DNA of 25,483 bases from IMG/VR virus record IMGVR_UViG_3300045947_000122, positions 1 through 25,483 of that record. One strand, given 5' to 3'. Under the pieces are notes generated by a model, which did no database searches, was not told where the DNA came from, and saw only the letters and a list, made by a program, of their open reading frames with translations. Shown here piece by piece: positions 14,638-20,920 of this stretch. The DNA comes from a virus. Positions within the stretch are counted from its first letter, which is position 1. Every line of letters begins with the position of its first letter. Made by a program: the position numbers and the translations under genes.

Positions 14638-15107
14638 GTCGTGGGCCTCGTCGAGGGGTCGAGGATCTCGATCATCCCCTTCACGATGGTGCGCACCGTC
14701 CCGTCACCGAGCTTCACGCGGACGTCGTAGAAGCGGTTCCCCTTCGCCGCTCGGAGCGCGGTCTCGTCCTCGTCGGAGCAGCGGATGGTGAACCACCCCT
14801 TGCCGGTGTGGGCGATCGGGTCCTCCGTCACCTGGTTGGCGTCCGCCTCGATCTGCTTGATGCTCGTCGAGGGGATGTTCGTGTCCGACCGGCGGGTAAA
14901 GAGGGTGCCCGCCGCCTCAAGAGTCTCCCGGACGTGCATCAGGATGAGCGCGCCCGTGAGCGACACGGCGGCGCCCGCCGCGTCGCGGACCTGCAGCCGG
15001 AGCGTCCAGTCGTCACCGGCGACGAGGGGAGCGAGGCCCTGCTTGACGAGGAAGTACGCGCTCAGGTCAAGCGCGTAGGGGTTCGCGATCTGGAGGGGAA
15101 GCGTCAC
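14634..15107 (-). CDS. BppU-N-like beta-sandwich protein
   Basis: 157 aa; ATG three bases after the stop of the preceding gene. The pattern is GDDWTLRLQVRDAAGAAVSLTGALILMHVRETL, then a strand-rich middle with KQIEADANQ and GWFTIRCSDEDETALRA, ending NRFYDVRVKLGDGTVRTIVKGMIEILDPSTR. This resembles the BppU N-terminal-type domain of phages: a beta-sandwich beginning with a W-x-L strand and ending with a YDV-x-V-x-x-x-DG-x-V-x-x-x-x-x-G-x-I-x-I pair. Such domains often anchor receptor-binding or decoration proteins. It is translationally coupled to the beta-helix spike gene (4-bp overlap), so it may be the adaptor that fixes the spike. Confidence 0.7.
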   Translation of the reverse strand: MTLPLQIANPYALDLSAYFLVKQGLAPLVAGDDWTLRLQVRDAAGAAVSLTGALILMHVRETLEAAGTLFTRRSDTNIPSTSIKQIEADANQVTEDPIAHTGKGWFTIRCSDEDETALRAAKGNRFYDVRVKLGDGTVRTIVKGMIEILDPSTRPTT

Positions 15108-15110
15108 CCA

Positions 15111-15416
15111 CTACCCCCCTCCAACCGCGGCGAAGACCTTCAGCGTCCCCGCGCCCGCGTCGGTCTTGCGCGACGCGATGGTCCCGCCGGGGATGCAGGA
15201 GACCTCCTGCAGCGAGTCGGCGGCGCCGAGCTTCGCCATCTGTGCGGTCGTGGGGCTGAACGAGTCGTTCTTCCCGGTGCACGAGACCATGAAGGTTGTT
15301 GTCGAGGGCTGGACCCACAGGCGGTAGGTGCCCTTCGGGATGACGAACGGCGCGGCCGTGTTGCTGTTGAGCTTGAGGTCCGAGCCGGCGTGCTCGAGTG
15401 TGCCCAGGTAGAGCAT
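15111..15416 (-). CDS. Small beta-rich structural protein, unknown
   Basis: 101 aa; ATG at 15414-15416 preceded by GGGGAG; longer in-frame starts upstream would overlap the capsid gene and lack a ribosome site. The sequence is low in charge and rich in Thr, Ser and Gly, with hydrophobic strands such as YRLWVQPSTTTFMVSC. It has two Cys (46 and 74) and ends AAVGGG. It begins nine bases after the major capsid gene, so it is probably expressed strongly with it and could be a minor decoration protein or a head accessory. I do not recognise the family. Confidence 0.65.
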   Translation of the reverse strand: MLYLGTLEHAGSDLKLNSNTAAPFVIPKGTYRLWVQPSTTTFMVSCTGKNDSFSPTTAQMAKLGAADSLQEVSCIPGGTIASRKTDAGAGTLKVFAAVGGG

Positions 15417-15424
15417 CCGCTCCC

Positions 15425-16363
15425 CTAGATGCTGTCGCCGTAGGAGACCGCCACCGGGTAGCGGCACACGACGCCGCCGCAGCTCGCGGTGACCGGGACG
15501 ACGTAGCTCAGGTTCCTGAGCTGGGCCGCCTCGGAGCGGATCTCCTGCGGCACCAGGCAGGCGAGCACGTCGGCGTCGTACGGGTACGCCATCATGCGCG
15601 TCACGCTGCCCGAGCCAGCCGTATCGCAGCGGTGCCATCCCTGGACCGACTCGACGTTCGGGTGCGCGAGGGCCGCCTGCAGGGCGGTCGTCGGGGTGTC
15701 CGGGCCCATGCGGATCCAGCCGGCGTAGTTGTACGCGTCGACCGGCAGGAGGACGCGGAACTTCTGCCACGCGCCGTTCCCCTTGAGGGCCTTCACGATC
15801 GCCGCGCAGATGCCGACGATGTCCGCGTAGACCTCGTCCCCCGTCGCGTTCGGCGCCGTGATGGTGCCCCAGGACGTTCCACCCGCCGCCTTCGTCCCCG
15901 GCGTGAAGGAGGTGGTGCCCGAGGCGATCTTCAGCGCGCCGACCAGCCCCTGCGCGGTGTTGCCGATCGACAGGGCCTCGTCGATCTCCTGCTCGATCGC
16001 CTTGCGCGCGCCGAACGCCAGCGTGGCGTCGAGGGGGACCCCGAGCTTCGCGGCGGTCTTGATCTCCTTGATCGTGTACCCGTAGCTGGCGCCGCAGTCC
16101 TTGATCTTGACCAGCGCCGTTTCCCCGAGAGCTCCGACGCGGGGCAGGTCCTGCGAAGGGTCTGCGATCCACTGAGCACGGCCGACGCGGTCCAGCGTCC
16201 GGTACTCGTAGACCTTCATCCCCTCGTCGACGCCGTCCTGCGTCGGGAAGTGACGCCGCGCCGCCAGCTCGGCGTACTTCTTCTCGTACATCTTCTGATC
16301 GACGGACTTCAGCTGATTCTGGAAGAAGTACGACTCCGTCGCGTCGAGCCTGGTGGGGTCCAT
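15425..16363 (-). CDS. Major capsid protein (DUF2184, HK97 fold)
   Basis: 312 aa; ATG at 16361-16363 with AAAGGAC upstream. Key phrases are ESYFFQNQLKSVDQKMYEKKY near residue 10, PTQDGVDEGMKVYEYRTLDRVGRAQWI near 40-66, ASYGYTIKEIKTAAKLGVPLD and RKAIEQEIDEALSIGN in the spine-helix region, and YPYDADVLACLVPQEIRSE then a strand-rich C-terminus. This matches DUF2184-type major capsid proteins. The short N-terminal arm has no long delta domain, so a separate scaffold is needed; one is proposed inside the protease gene. Flanked by cement-like genes upstream and a small unknown gene downstream. Confidence 0.92.
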   Translation of the reverse strand: MDPTRLDATESYFFQNQLKSVDQKMYEKKYAELAARRHFPTQDGVDEGMKVYEYRTLDRVGRAQWIADPSQDLPRVGALGETALVKIKDCGASYGYTIKEIKTAAKLGVPLDATLAFGARKAIEQEIDEALSIGNTAQGLVGALKIASGTTSFTPGTKAAGGTSWGTITAPNATGDEVYADIVGICAAIVKALKGNGAWQKFRVLLPVDAYNYAGWIRMGPDTPTTALQAALAHPNVESVQGWHRCDTAGSGSVTRMMAYPYDADVLACLVPQEIRSEAAQLRNLSYVVPVTASCGGVVCRYPVAVSYGDSI

Positions 16364-16382
16364 GGTTCTGTCCTTTCGCTCC

Positions 16383-16787
16383 TTACACGTAGCGTCCGTA
16401 GACCACGATCTGCCCCGCGGGGAGCGTGGTGGTTCCGCTCAGGTCGAGAAACAGCGACATCACATCGCCGGCGGCGAAGACCTTGTCGGCGTCAGTCGCG
16501 CTGCCGACCATGTCCACGTGCGTGTCGGCGGCGATGGTTCCCTGCTGCCCCGTCTGCGTCGACCAGTTGAAGGCGACCGTCGCGCCCTTGAGCAGCTTGA
16601 TGTTGGCGAAGTTGGAGGCGTTCGCCGCGAGCCCGGTCGCGTTGAAGTACTTCACCCCGTCGACGCGGAACCGCTTGCCGGCGGGCACCTGCATGATGCG
16701 CGTGGTCGCGTCGCCGGTGACCTGCGCGTGCAGGAAGGGACCGAGGACGATCTCCTGCTGATACGGGTTCTTCGGCTTCGCCGGCAT
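16383..16787 (-). CDS. Probable capsid decoration protein
   Basis: 134 aa; ATG at 16785-16787 with AAGGAG five bases upstream. The protein is beta-rich and nearly free of long helices: QEIVLGPFLHAQVTGDATTR, MQVPAGKRFRVDGVKYFNATG, VFAAGDVMSLFLDLSGTTTLP and a final IVVYGRY. Such short jelly-roll-like proteins directly upstream of the capsid gene usually bind the outside of the capsid and stabilise it. The Thr/Ala/Gly-rich composition and coupling to the cement-like gene agree. I do not recall a named family, so the function is inferred from order and predicted secondary structure. Confidence 0.7.
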   Translation of the reverse strand: MPAKPKNPYQQEIVLGPFLHAQVTGDATTRIMQVPAGKRFRVDGVKYFNATGLAANASNFANIKLLKGATVAFNWSTQTGQQGTIAADTHVDMVGSATDADKVFAAGDVMSLFLDLSGTTTLPAGQIVVYGRYV

Positions 16788-16796
16788 GACCGCTCC

Positions 16797-17312
16797 TTAG
16801 GTGTCGTTCGTCCAGGTCGAACGGCTCGACATGTCGATCTCGAGCTCGGCGAGGCCGGCGCCCGACGTCGAGCTGAGCCACCGCGCCGACGTGACCAGCT
16901 TGGTGTTGTTCGCCGAGGCGGTCTTGTAGAAGACGCCCTTGGTGCCACCCGTGCCGGTCGCGTTGTACCGGACCGCGTCGTTCGGCCCGACCGCCTCGCC
17001 CACCTCGACGACGATCTTGCCTCGCGTGATCACCGCGAGGCTGACGCCAGGCTTCAGCCCGGTCGTCCCCAGCTCGTCGTCCTTGGCGTAGCGATGCGAG
17101 TGCATCACGATGCCGATGGGGACGTCGGCCTGGGCGGCGAGCTCCTTCGCCTGCTCGACCGCCGTGCCCTGCTTCACCATGCGGCCGAAGGCGAGTTCGA
17201 TGGAGGCCTCCTCGTTGACGTAGGACTCCGAGGAGTAGTCGTTGAGGTCCACGAGCATGCCGGCGAAGTACGCCGCCGGCTTGATGGACACGGTGGTCTG
17301 GGGGGCGGGCAT
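16797..17312 (-). CDS. Capsid cement protein, Gp24/DUF2190-like
   Basis: 171 aa; ATG with AAGGAG six bases upstream that also spans the end of the protease gene. The start TVSIKPAAYFAGMLVDLND, then EEASIELAFGRMVKQGT, VSLAVITRGKIVVEVGEAVGPNDAVRY and SSTSGAGLAELEIDM are characteristic of structural cement (Gp24-like) proteins of DUF1073/DUF2184-type phages. The G-x-L-V-D and VGPNDAVR elements lie in the beta-tulip/beta-sandwich core that sits at capsid local axes. The gene order protease, cement, decoration, capsid supports it. Confidence 0.82.
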   Translation of the reverse strand: MPAPQTTVSIKPAAYFAGMLVDLNDYSSESYVNEEASIELAFGRMVKQGTAVEQAKELAAQADVPIGIVMHSHRYAKDDELGTTGLKPGVSLAVITRGKIVVEVGEAVGPNDAVRYNATGTGGTKGVFYKTASANNTKLVTSARWLSSTSGAGLAELEIDMSSRSTWTNDT

Positions 17313-17315
17313 GGC

Positions 17316-17984
17316 CTACTCCTTCTCCTGCCCGCGGTTGCGGGCGATCATCTTCTTGCGCGCCGACTCGGGGTCGACGCGGTCCTCGCGCGCGGCCTCG
17401 CGATCGGCGCGCTCGCGGATCTGGTCGAGCCCCCGCTCGCCGAGGTGGTGGCCGCGGACGGCTTCTTCGAAGAGGGCCTCGACGTACTCGTCGGAGCGCT
17501 CCTTTGCGGAGTTCGCGTCGCGCCCGGTCCGTTCGAGGACCGCGAGCATCACCGTGCGGTTGTCGAGCCCGTCGATGCGCGTCTTCTTGTCGAGGATCAG
17601 CGCCGCCGACGCCTCGATCATGACGCGCTTCCGCACCGCGGCCTGCAGCCGCTTCGGATCCTCGGCGGCGTCGAGCCGCCTCTGCAGATCGGCGATCTGG
17701 GCGGTGAGCGCCTTGCTCTCGTTCTGCAGGCGCGGGATCTCGGCGGCGTCCTTGCGTGCCTGCTCGAGCTGCTGGCGCAGCACGGGGATGTCGGCCGCCG
17801 TCCCCTCCGCCTTGTCGGCGCGGGCGCGGAGCTCGGCCAGCGTAGCCTCCGCCTTCTCGGCGCGGGCGCGCCATTCGCCGACCAGCTGCTTGGCCGCGTC
17901 GAGGTCGTCCTTGCGCGCGGACGAGCCGCAGTGCGGGCACTTCGCGTCATCCCCGATGGCCTTGCCGCAGTCCTTGCACTTCAT
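17316..17984 (-). CDS. Nested scaffold protein from an internal start (Nu3-like)
   Basis: The internal ATG at 17982-17984 (Met187 of the protease) follows AAGGAG by exactly eight bases, one of the best ribosome sites in the window. It would give a 222-aa protein starting at the zinc ribbon (MKCKDCGKAIGDDAKCPHCG) and comprising all of the coiled coil but no catalytic residue. This equals the lambda C/Nu3 design, where scaffold is translated from within the protease gene in the same frame. The DUF2184-type capsid protein shows no built-in delta domain, so a separate scaffold is expected and no other candidate exists here. The nested start itself is inference. Confidence 0.6.
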   Translation of the reverse strand: MKCKDCGKAIGDDAKCPHCGSSARKDDLDAAKQLVGEWRARAEKAEATLAELRARADKAEGTAADIPVLRQQLEQARKDAAEIPRLQNESKALTAQIADLQRRLDAAEDPKRLQAAVRKRVMIEASAALILDKKTRIDGLDNRTVMLAVLERTGRDANSAKERSDEYVEALFEEAVRGHHLGERGLDQIRERADREAAREDRVDPESARKKMIARNRGQEKE

Positions 17985-18542
17985 GGGGTCCTCTCCTTCG
18001 TAGAGGTCGCGGCGCATCACCGCCGCGTCCATGCGCACGCAGGCCTCTTTCCCCGCGCGCGGCTCGTAGACGAGCGCCAGGTGGTTCCCGCGGATGTTCC
18101 GCTGGATGGCGTCATACCGGCCGTACCGCGGGTCCTCGCCCGGCGTCTCGTCGAGCTCGACCTCGTACCCGCACGACAGGCCGACCTTGCCCGCCTCCAT
18201 CTTGTTGATGGTCGCGACGTCCGTCACCACGAGGCTCCCGACGACCTGCTCGTCCTCACGCCGGACGTCCTCGCCGGTCATCCCGCGCTGGTAGCGGTCG
18301 CGGTTGTCAGCGCGGACGAGCTCGGGCGGGTGGTCATCGGTGATCGGGACGAGCTGAAACGACTCGAGCGCATCCTTGCGGAAGACCTCGTCGGGCGGGC
18401 GCAGCTCACGCCGCTGGGTGCCGTCCTTGTTGAGGTAGACGAACACGCCCGCGCGAGTGAACACGCCATCGACGCGAAGCGCCCCCGCCGAGGTTCGGCG
18501 AGGGGAGCGGAGGGTGCCGCGGTCGATGCGTACGGCGCGCAT
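17316..18542 (-). CDS. DUF2213 prohead protease fused in frame to a scaffold
   Basis: 408 aa; ATG at 18540-18542, the first start after a 53-bp gap that carries a promoter-like motif. Residues 1-165 form a DUF2213-type protease domain: VYLNKDGTQRRELRPPDEVF, ITDDHPPELV with His71, KVGLSCGYEVEL with Ser123 and RGNHLALVYEPRAG with His154, a plausible His-Ser-His triad of assembly proteases. Residues 189-205 are a zinc ribbon (C189-xx-C192, C202-xx-C205). About 212-300 is an Ala/Glu/Arg-rich coiled coil and the rest is charged helix. The protease should cleave scaffold and capsid during maturation. The coiled-coil half is probably also made alone (see next entry). Confidence 0.88.
   Translation of the reverse strand: MRAVRIDRGTLRSPRRTSAGALRVDGVFTRAGVFVYLNKDGTQRRELRPPDEVFRKDALESFQLVPITDDHPPELVRADNRDRYQRGMTGEDVRREDEQVVGSLVVTDVATINKMEAGKVGLSCGYEVELDETPGEDPRYGRYDAIQRNIRGNHLALVYEPRAGKEACVRMDAAVMRRDLYEGEDPMKCKDCGKAIGDDAKCPHCGSSARKDDLDAAKQLVGEWRARAEKAEATLAELRARADKAEGTAADIPVLRQQLEQARKDAAEIPRLQNESKALTAQIADLQRRLDAAEDPKRLQAAVRKRVMIEASAALILDKKTRIDGLDNRTVMLAVLERTGRDANSAKERSDEYVEALFEEAVRGHHLGERGLDQIRERADREAAREDRVDPESARKKMIARNRGQEKE
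17993..17998 (-). promoter_or_regulatory. Internal Shine-Dalgarno (AAGGAG) for nested scaffold
   Basis: AAGGAG on the minus strand lies eight bases before the internal ATG at 17982-17984 inside the DUF2213 protease gene. Position and spacing are ideal and coincide with the border between the protease domain and the zinc-ribbon/coiled-coil half. Confidence 0.6.
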
Positions 18543-18552
18543 GCCTGATGCG

Positions 18553-18585
18553 CACCACTACACACGATCGTCAGTTGGGCGTTGG
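18553..18585 (-). promoter_or_regulatory. Candidate phage promoter, copy B (before protease/capsid block)
   Basis: Minus-strand CCAACG, 13 bases, CGTGTGTAGTGGTG: identical in its 20 fixed bases and spacing to the copy at 12623-12655. TGTAGT (18557-18562) lies 17 bp from CCAACG and 14 bases before the protease ATG. The 53-bp gap holds nothing else that I recognise. Confidence 0.55.
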
Positions 18586-18595
18586 CGACCCCGCC

Positions 18596-18754
18596 CTATC
18601 GCTTCTTGGGCGACTTCCCCAACTTGCCGGGGAGCACGACGATGTCGGCGCCCTTCCAGACGAAGCGGTTCTTCGGGTCCGGCTTCTTCGCGTCCTCGCG
18701 CGGCGCAGGGTCCCTCGACGGCTCTGGCTGCGCTGGAGGCTTCTCGTCGGTCAC
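18596..18754 (-). CDS. Small Pro- and Lys-rich protein, unknown (52 aa)
   Basis: 52 aa from the GTG at 18752-18754, which overlaps the TGA of the minor head gene (GTGA), to the TAG at 18596-18598. The first 30 residues are rich in Pro, Glu, Asp and Lys and look disordered; the end (FVWKGADIVVLPGK, then a basic tail KSPKKR) could form a short hairpin. No family recognised. The coupled start and open frame support translation, and the bipartite promoter-like motif begins just after its stop, so it closes the terminase/portal/minor-head block. A short head accessory is possible. Confidence 0.55.
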   Translation of the reverse strand: MTDEKPPAQPEPSRDPAPREDAKKPDPKNRFVWKGADIVVLPGKLGKSPKKR

Positions 18755-20187
18755 TGACGCACCCGCACCCTCATGATCTTGGCCGGCCCGACTCCAGGGA
18801 CCCTACCCTCTTTCACCGACAACACCTCGTACTCCGAGCCCCGCGCGATCAGCAGCTCGCGCTCCTGCTGATTACCGATCATAGCCGCTCTCGTTCCCTC
18901 CGGCACCTCGACCTCCATCCACACAGGAAGCCGCCCGCCGCTGGCAAAGGCAAACCGTGCGGCGATGCCCTGGTCGAGCGTCGTCGAGACGTAGCCCCCG
19001 TCGATGATGATGTTGCCGGGCACCACGCCGTCGATGTCCATGTCGAGGCCGCGGTAGGCGAGCACGGTCTCGGGCACGCTCGCCCGCCCGAGCGCGGAGT
19101 CGAGGAGCTTGATCTGGGCCCGCATCTTCTCGGGGTCCTCGTCGATCTCGTCGGCGCCGAAGCGCAGCAGACCGTTGATCTGCTCGTAGAAGTGCCCCTG
19201 GTAGGCGGCGAAGGCCCCTCGCTCCTTCGAGCTCCACGACTTGATCCAGGGGCGGAAGTTCTTCTCGGTCCACCTCTGCATCTCCGCCGGGTCGTCGAAG
19301 CTCCGGGGCTCGACCTTCGCCGCCGGCTCAGGCTCCTGGAGCGGTCGGTCGCCCACGCCGGCGAGCAGCTCGTCGAGCACCGGCTCCGCGTAGCACCGGC
19401 AGTTGACGGCCTCGCCCGGGATCCCGTCCTCGGGCGGGTCGTCCCAGGAGTAGCGCTTGCCGTCCCGCTCCGCGTGCTCGGCGCGCACGCGGTTGTCGTT
19501 CACCGTCCGCCAGATGTACGCCGTGACCCCGAGCGTCCGCTGTCGGGCCTCGTTGACCTGGCCGTAGAACTTCCCCACCTGGTCGCGGGCGATGAGCGCC
19601 GCGCGGTTCTCCGCCACCTCGAAGCGCGCTCGGATCGCCTGCGCCAGCTCCTCGTGGCGCATGCCCAAGCGCACGCCCCGCGTGACCGTCTTCTCGACGT
19701 CGTCGAGGTAGGCGTTCGGGATGCTCTTGATGAGCGCCACGTTCTCGGCGACGAACGCCGGCACCAGCGCGTTGATGTTCGGCTCGGCGGCGAAGACGTC
19801 CACACCCGCGGCGGCACGCACCTGGCGGATGAGCTGCTCGCGCTGGAAGTTGCTCGTGCGCATGGCGTAGCGCTGCACGGCCTCCTCGAGCGCGCGCGGG
19901 CTCAGCGCCTTGAAGAACTCCTCGGCGATGCGGTCCGACTCGTCGTTGAAGTCGCGCTCGTCGTCCATGCGGCGCGCCGGGGGCAGCATCGACGCCAGCC
20001 GCGCCACGATGCGCTGCTCGACCATGTCGCGGGCGCGCTCGAGGAACGAGCGGATCGTCTTGAAGTACTCGACAGCGATGGCGCGTGGGGACGCCTGGCG
20101 CGGCAGCCGACGGGGCCGGCGCCGCTTGCCGACCAGGCCGCGGAGGAGCTGGACCTGGTTGACGACGTGGGCGAGGCGGTGGGGCAT
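18751..20187 (-). CDS. Minor head protein (Mu gpF/SPP1 gp7-like) fused to ADP-ribosyltransferase
   Basis: 478 aa; the ATG follows the TAG of the upstream gene directly. Residues about 40-267 are a phage head morphogenesis domain: helical start, RDQVGKFYGQVNEARQRTLGVTAYIWRTVNDNRVRAEHAERDGK, then PGEAVNCRCYAEP, the classical Mu-F/SPP1-gp7 ending. Residues about 295-478 are a mono-ADP-ribosyltransferase exoenzyme-like domain: YEQINGLLR, then TVLAYRG with Arg379, GYVSTTLD with Ser401-Thr-Thr, and E442-R-E444 followed by LLIARGSEYEVL, the R-S-ExE set in its normal order. Such a head-borne enzyme could enter the cell with the DNA, as T4 Alt does, and modify a host protein. All key residues are present, so activity is plausible, but the target is unknown. 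Confidence 0.88.
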   Translation of the reverse strand: MPHRLAHVVNQVQLLRGLVGKRRRPRRLPRQASPRAIAVEYFKTIRSFLERARDMVEQRIVARLASMLPPARRMDDERDFNDESDRIAEEFFKALSPRALEEAVQRYAMRTSNFQREQLIRQVRAAAGVDVFAAEPNINALVPAFVAENVALIKSIPNAYLDDVEKTVTRGVRLGMRHEELAQAIRARFEVAENRAALIARDQVGKFYGQVNEARQRTLGVTAYIWRTVNDNRVRAEHAERDGKRYSWDDPPEDGIPGEAVNCRCYAEPVLDELLAGVGDRPLQEPEPAAKVEPRSFDDPAEMQRWTEKNFRPWIKSWSSKERGAFAAYQGHFYEQINGLLRFGADEIDEDPEKMRAQIKLLDSALGRASVPETVLAYRGLDMDIDGVVPGNIIIDGGYVSTTLDQGIAARFAFASGGRLPVWMEVEVPEGTRAAMIGNQQERELLIARGSEYEVLSVKEGRVPGVGPAKIMRVRVRQ

Positions 20188-20457
20188 CTACCCCCGGAGG
20201 CTCTTCCGCCTGAGTCCTACCGCAGCGGCCGCGGCGTCGAGGTCACTTCCGGCAGCGAGTGTGACGGCCTCCAGCACCCGGACTCGCAAGTCAGCATCGG
20301 TCTCCGGGTCCTTGTACTGTTCACCCGCGCTCGCCCTGGACGCCTTGGCCCCTGCGATTGCCGACTCCAGGCAGGCGACGATGAGGCACTTGGCCTCCTC
20401 GCCGGAGAGCTGCACCTGCTGGATGATCGACACCGCGACCGACTCGAGCGGCTTCAC
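20188..20457 (-). CDS. Small helical protein with Fis-like C-terminal helix-turn-helix
   Basis: 89 aa from the GTG at 20455-20457, which overlaps the stop of the preceding gene (GTGA); the frame is open further upstream, but that part is a shadow of that gene. The N-terminal half is a helix with SVAVSIIQQVQLSGEEAKCLIVACLESAI. The C-terminal end LRVRVLEAVTLAAGSDLDAAAAAVGLRRKSLRG fits a Fis-type helix-turn-helix (compare A-A-x-x-L-G-x-S-R-x-T-L-Y-R). It could be a small DNA-binding or regulatory protein, or only look like one. It sits between the Acb2-like gene and the minor head gene. No family is known to me. Confidence 0.6.
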   Translation of the reverse strand: MKPLESVAVSIIQQVQLSGEEAKCLIVACLESAIAGAKASRASAGEQYKDPETDADLRVRVLEAVTLAAGSDLDAAAAAVGLRRKSLRG

Positions 20458-20651
20458 GGGCCCACCATTATACTCGCGCGCACCGCTGCGTCCTTGGCCT
20501 CGAGGAGCTTCCGCAGGGCCACCGTCCGCTCGGGGTTCCTCGGCAGAGTGTCGACGATCTCCTGCGCGAGCTTGGCGAAGGGTTGCGATACCGCGGCGAG
20601 GTTCGCCGGGAGGTGGTCGTACTGGAAGAACTGGAGAATGGGCTCGGTCAT
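20454..20651 (-). CDS. Candidate Acb2/Tad1-type cyclic-nucleotide sponge (anti-CBASS)
   Basis: 65 aa; ATG at 20649-20651, overlapping the preceding TGA as ATGA. The sequence begins with ILQFFQYDHLP, followed by a helix VSQPFAKLAQEIVDTLP and a second helix PERTVALRKLLEAKDAAVRA. Two helices joined by a short turn, F-x-Y-x-H-L near the N-terminus, and L-x-K-L-x-E-A-x-x-x-x-x-A near the C-terminus correspond to the Acb2/Tad1 hairpin domain of phage proteins that bind cyclic oligonucleotides and block CBASS or Thoeris immunity. Sequences of this 'FQYDHLP...PERTVALRKLLEAKDAAVRA' type are common in actinobacteriophages and other phages, usually unnamed. Placement among unrelated small genes fits an accessory factor. 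The function is inferred from motif memory only. Confidence 0.6.
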   Translation of the reverse strand: MTEPILQFFQYDHLPANLAAVSQPFAKLAQEIVDTLPRNPERTVALRKLLEAKDAAVRASIMVGP

Positions 20652-20920
20652 CCGACATCACCCCAGTGCCCCGGACACACGGCGTCGTCGCCGTCGTCAC
20701 GGCGCACGCGCCCGGTGGTGAGGGTCCCGCACGCGGTGCAGGCCCGGAGCGCGAAGTCCTCGCTGAAGTACTCGGGCGGTCCGTGCCGCATCACCCGATC
20801 GGGCTCGCGGTCGAGCTCCTCGACCTCGGGATCCTCGGCCGCCACCTCGCGGATCACCTCGACCAGCGCCGGGTTGCTTACCTTCACCTCGAACGGTCCG
20901 TCCGTCTTCTTGCGTGCCAT
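20648..20920 (-). CDS. Small protein with C-terminal zinc-ribbon-like motif
   Basis: 90 aa; ATG overlapping the portal stop (TGATG) and the next gene's ATG (ATGA). Residues 1-60 are acidic with VEVIREVAAEDPEVEEL-like helical content. Residues 61-83 hold C-x-x-C (ACTACGTLTTG), then 15 residues later C-x-x-H (CPGH), a possible zinc ribbon. Function unknown. It follows the portal gene and may be a head accessory or a nucleic-acid or protein-binding module. No family is recognised. Confidence 0.65.
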   Translation of the reverse strand: MARKKTDGPFEVKVSNPALVEVIREVAAEDPEVEELDREPDRVMRHGPPEYFSEDFALRACTACGTLTTGRVRRDDGDDAVCPGHWGDVG

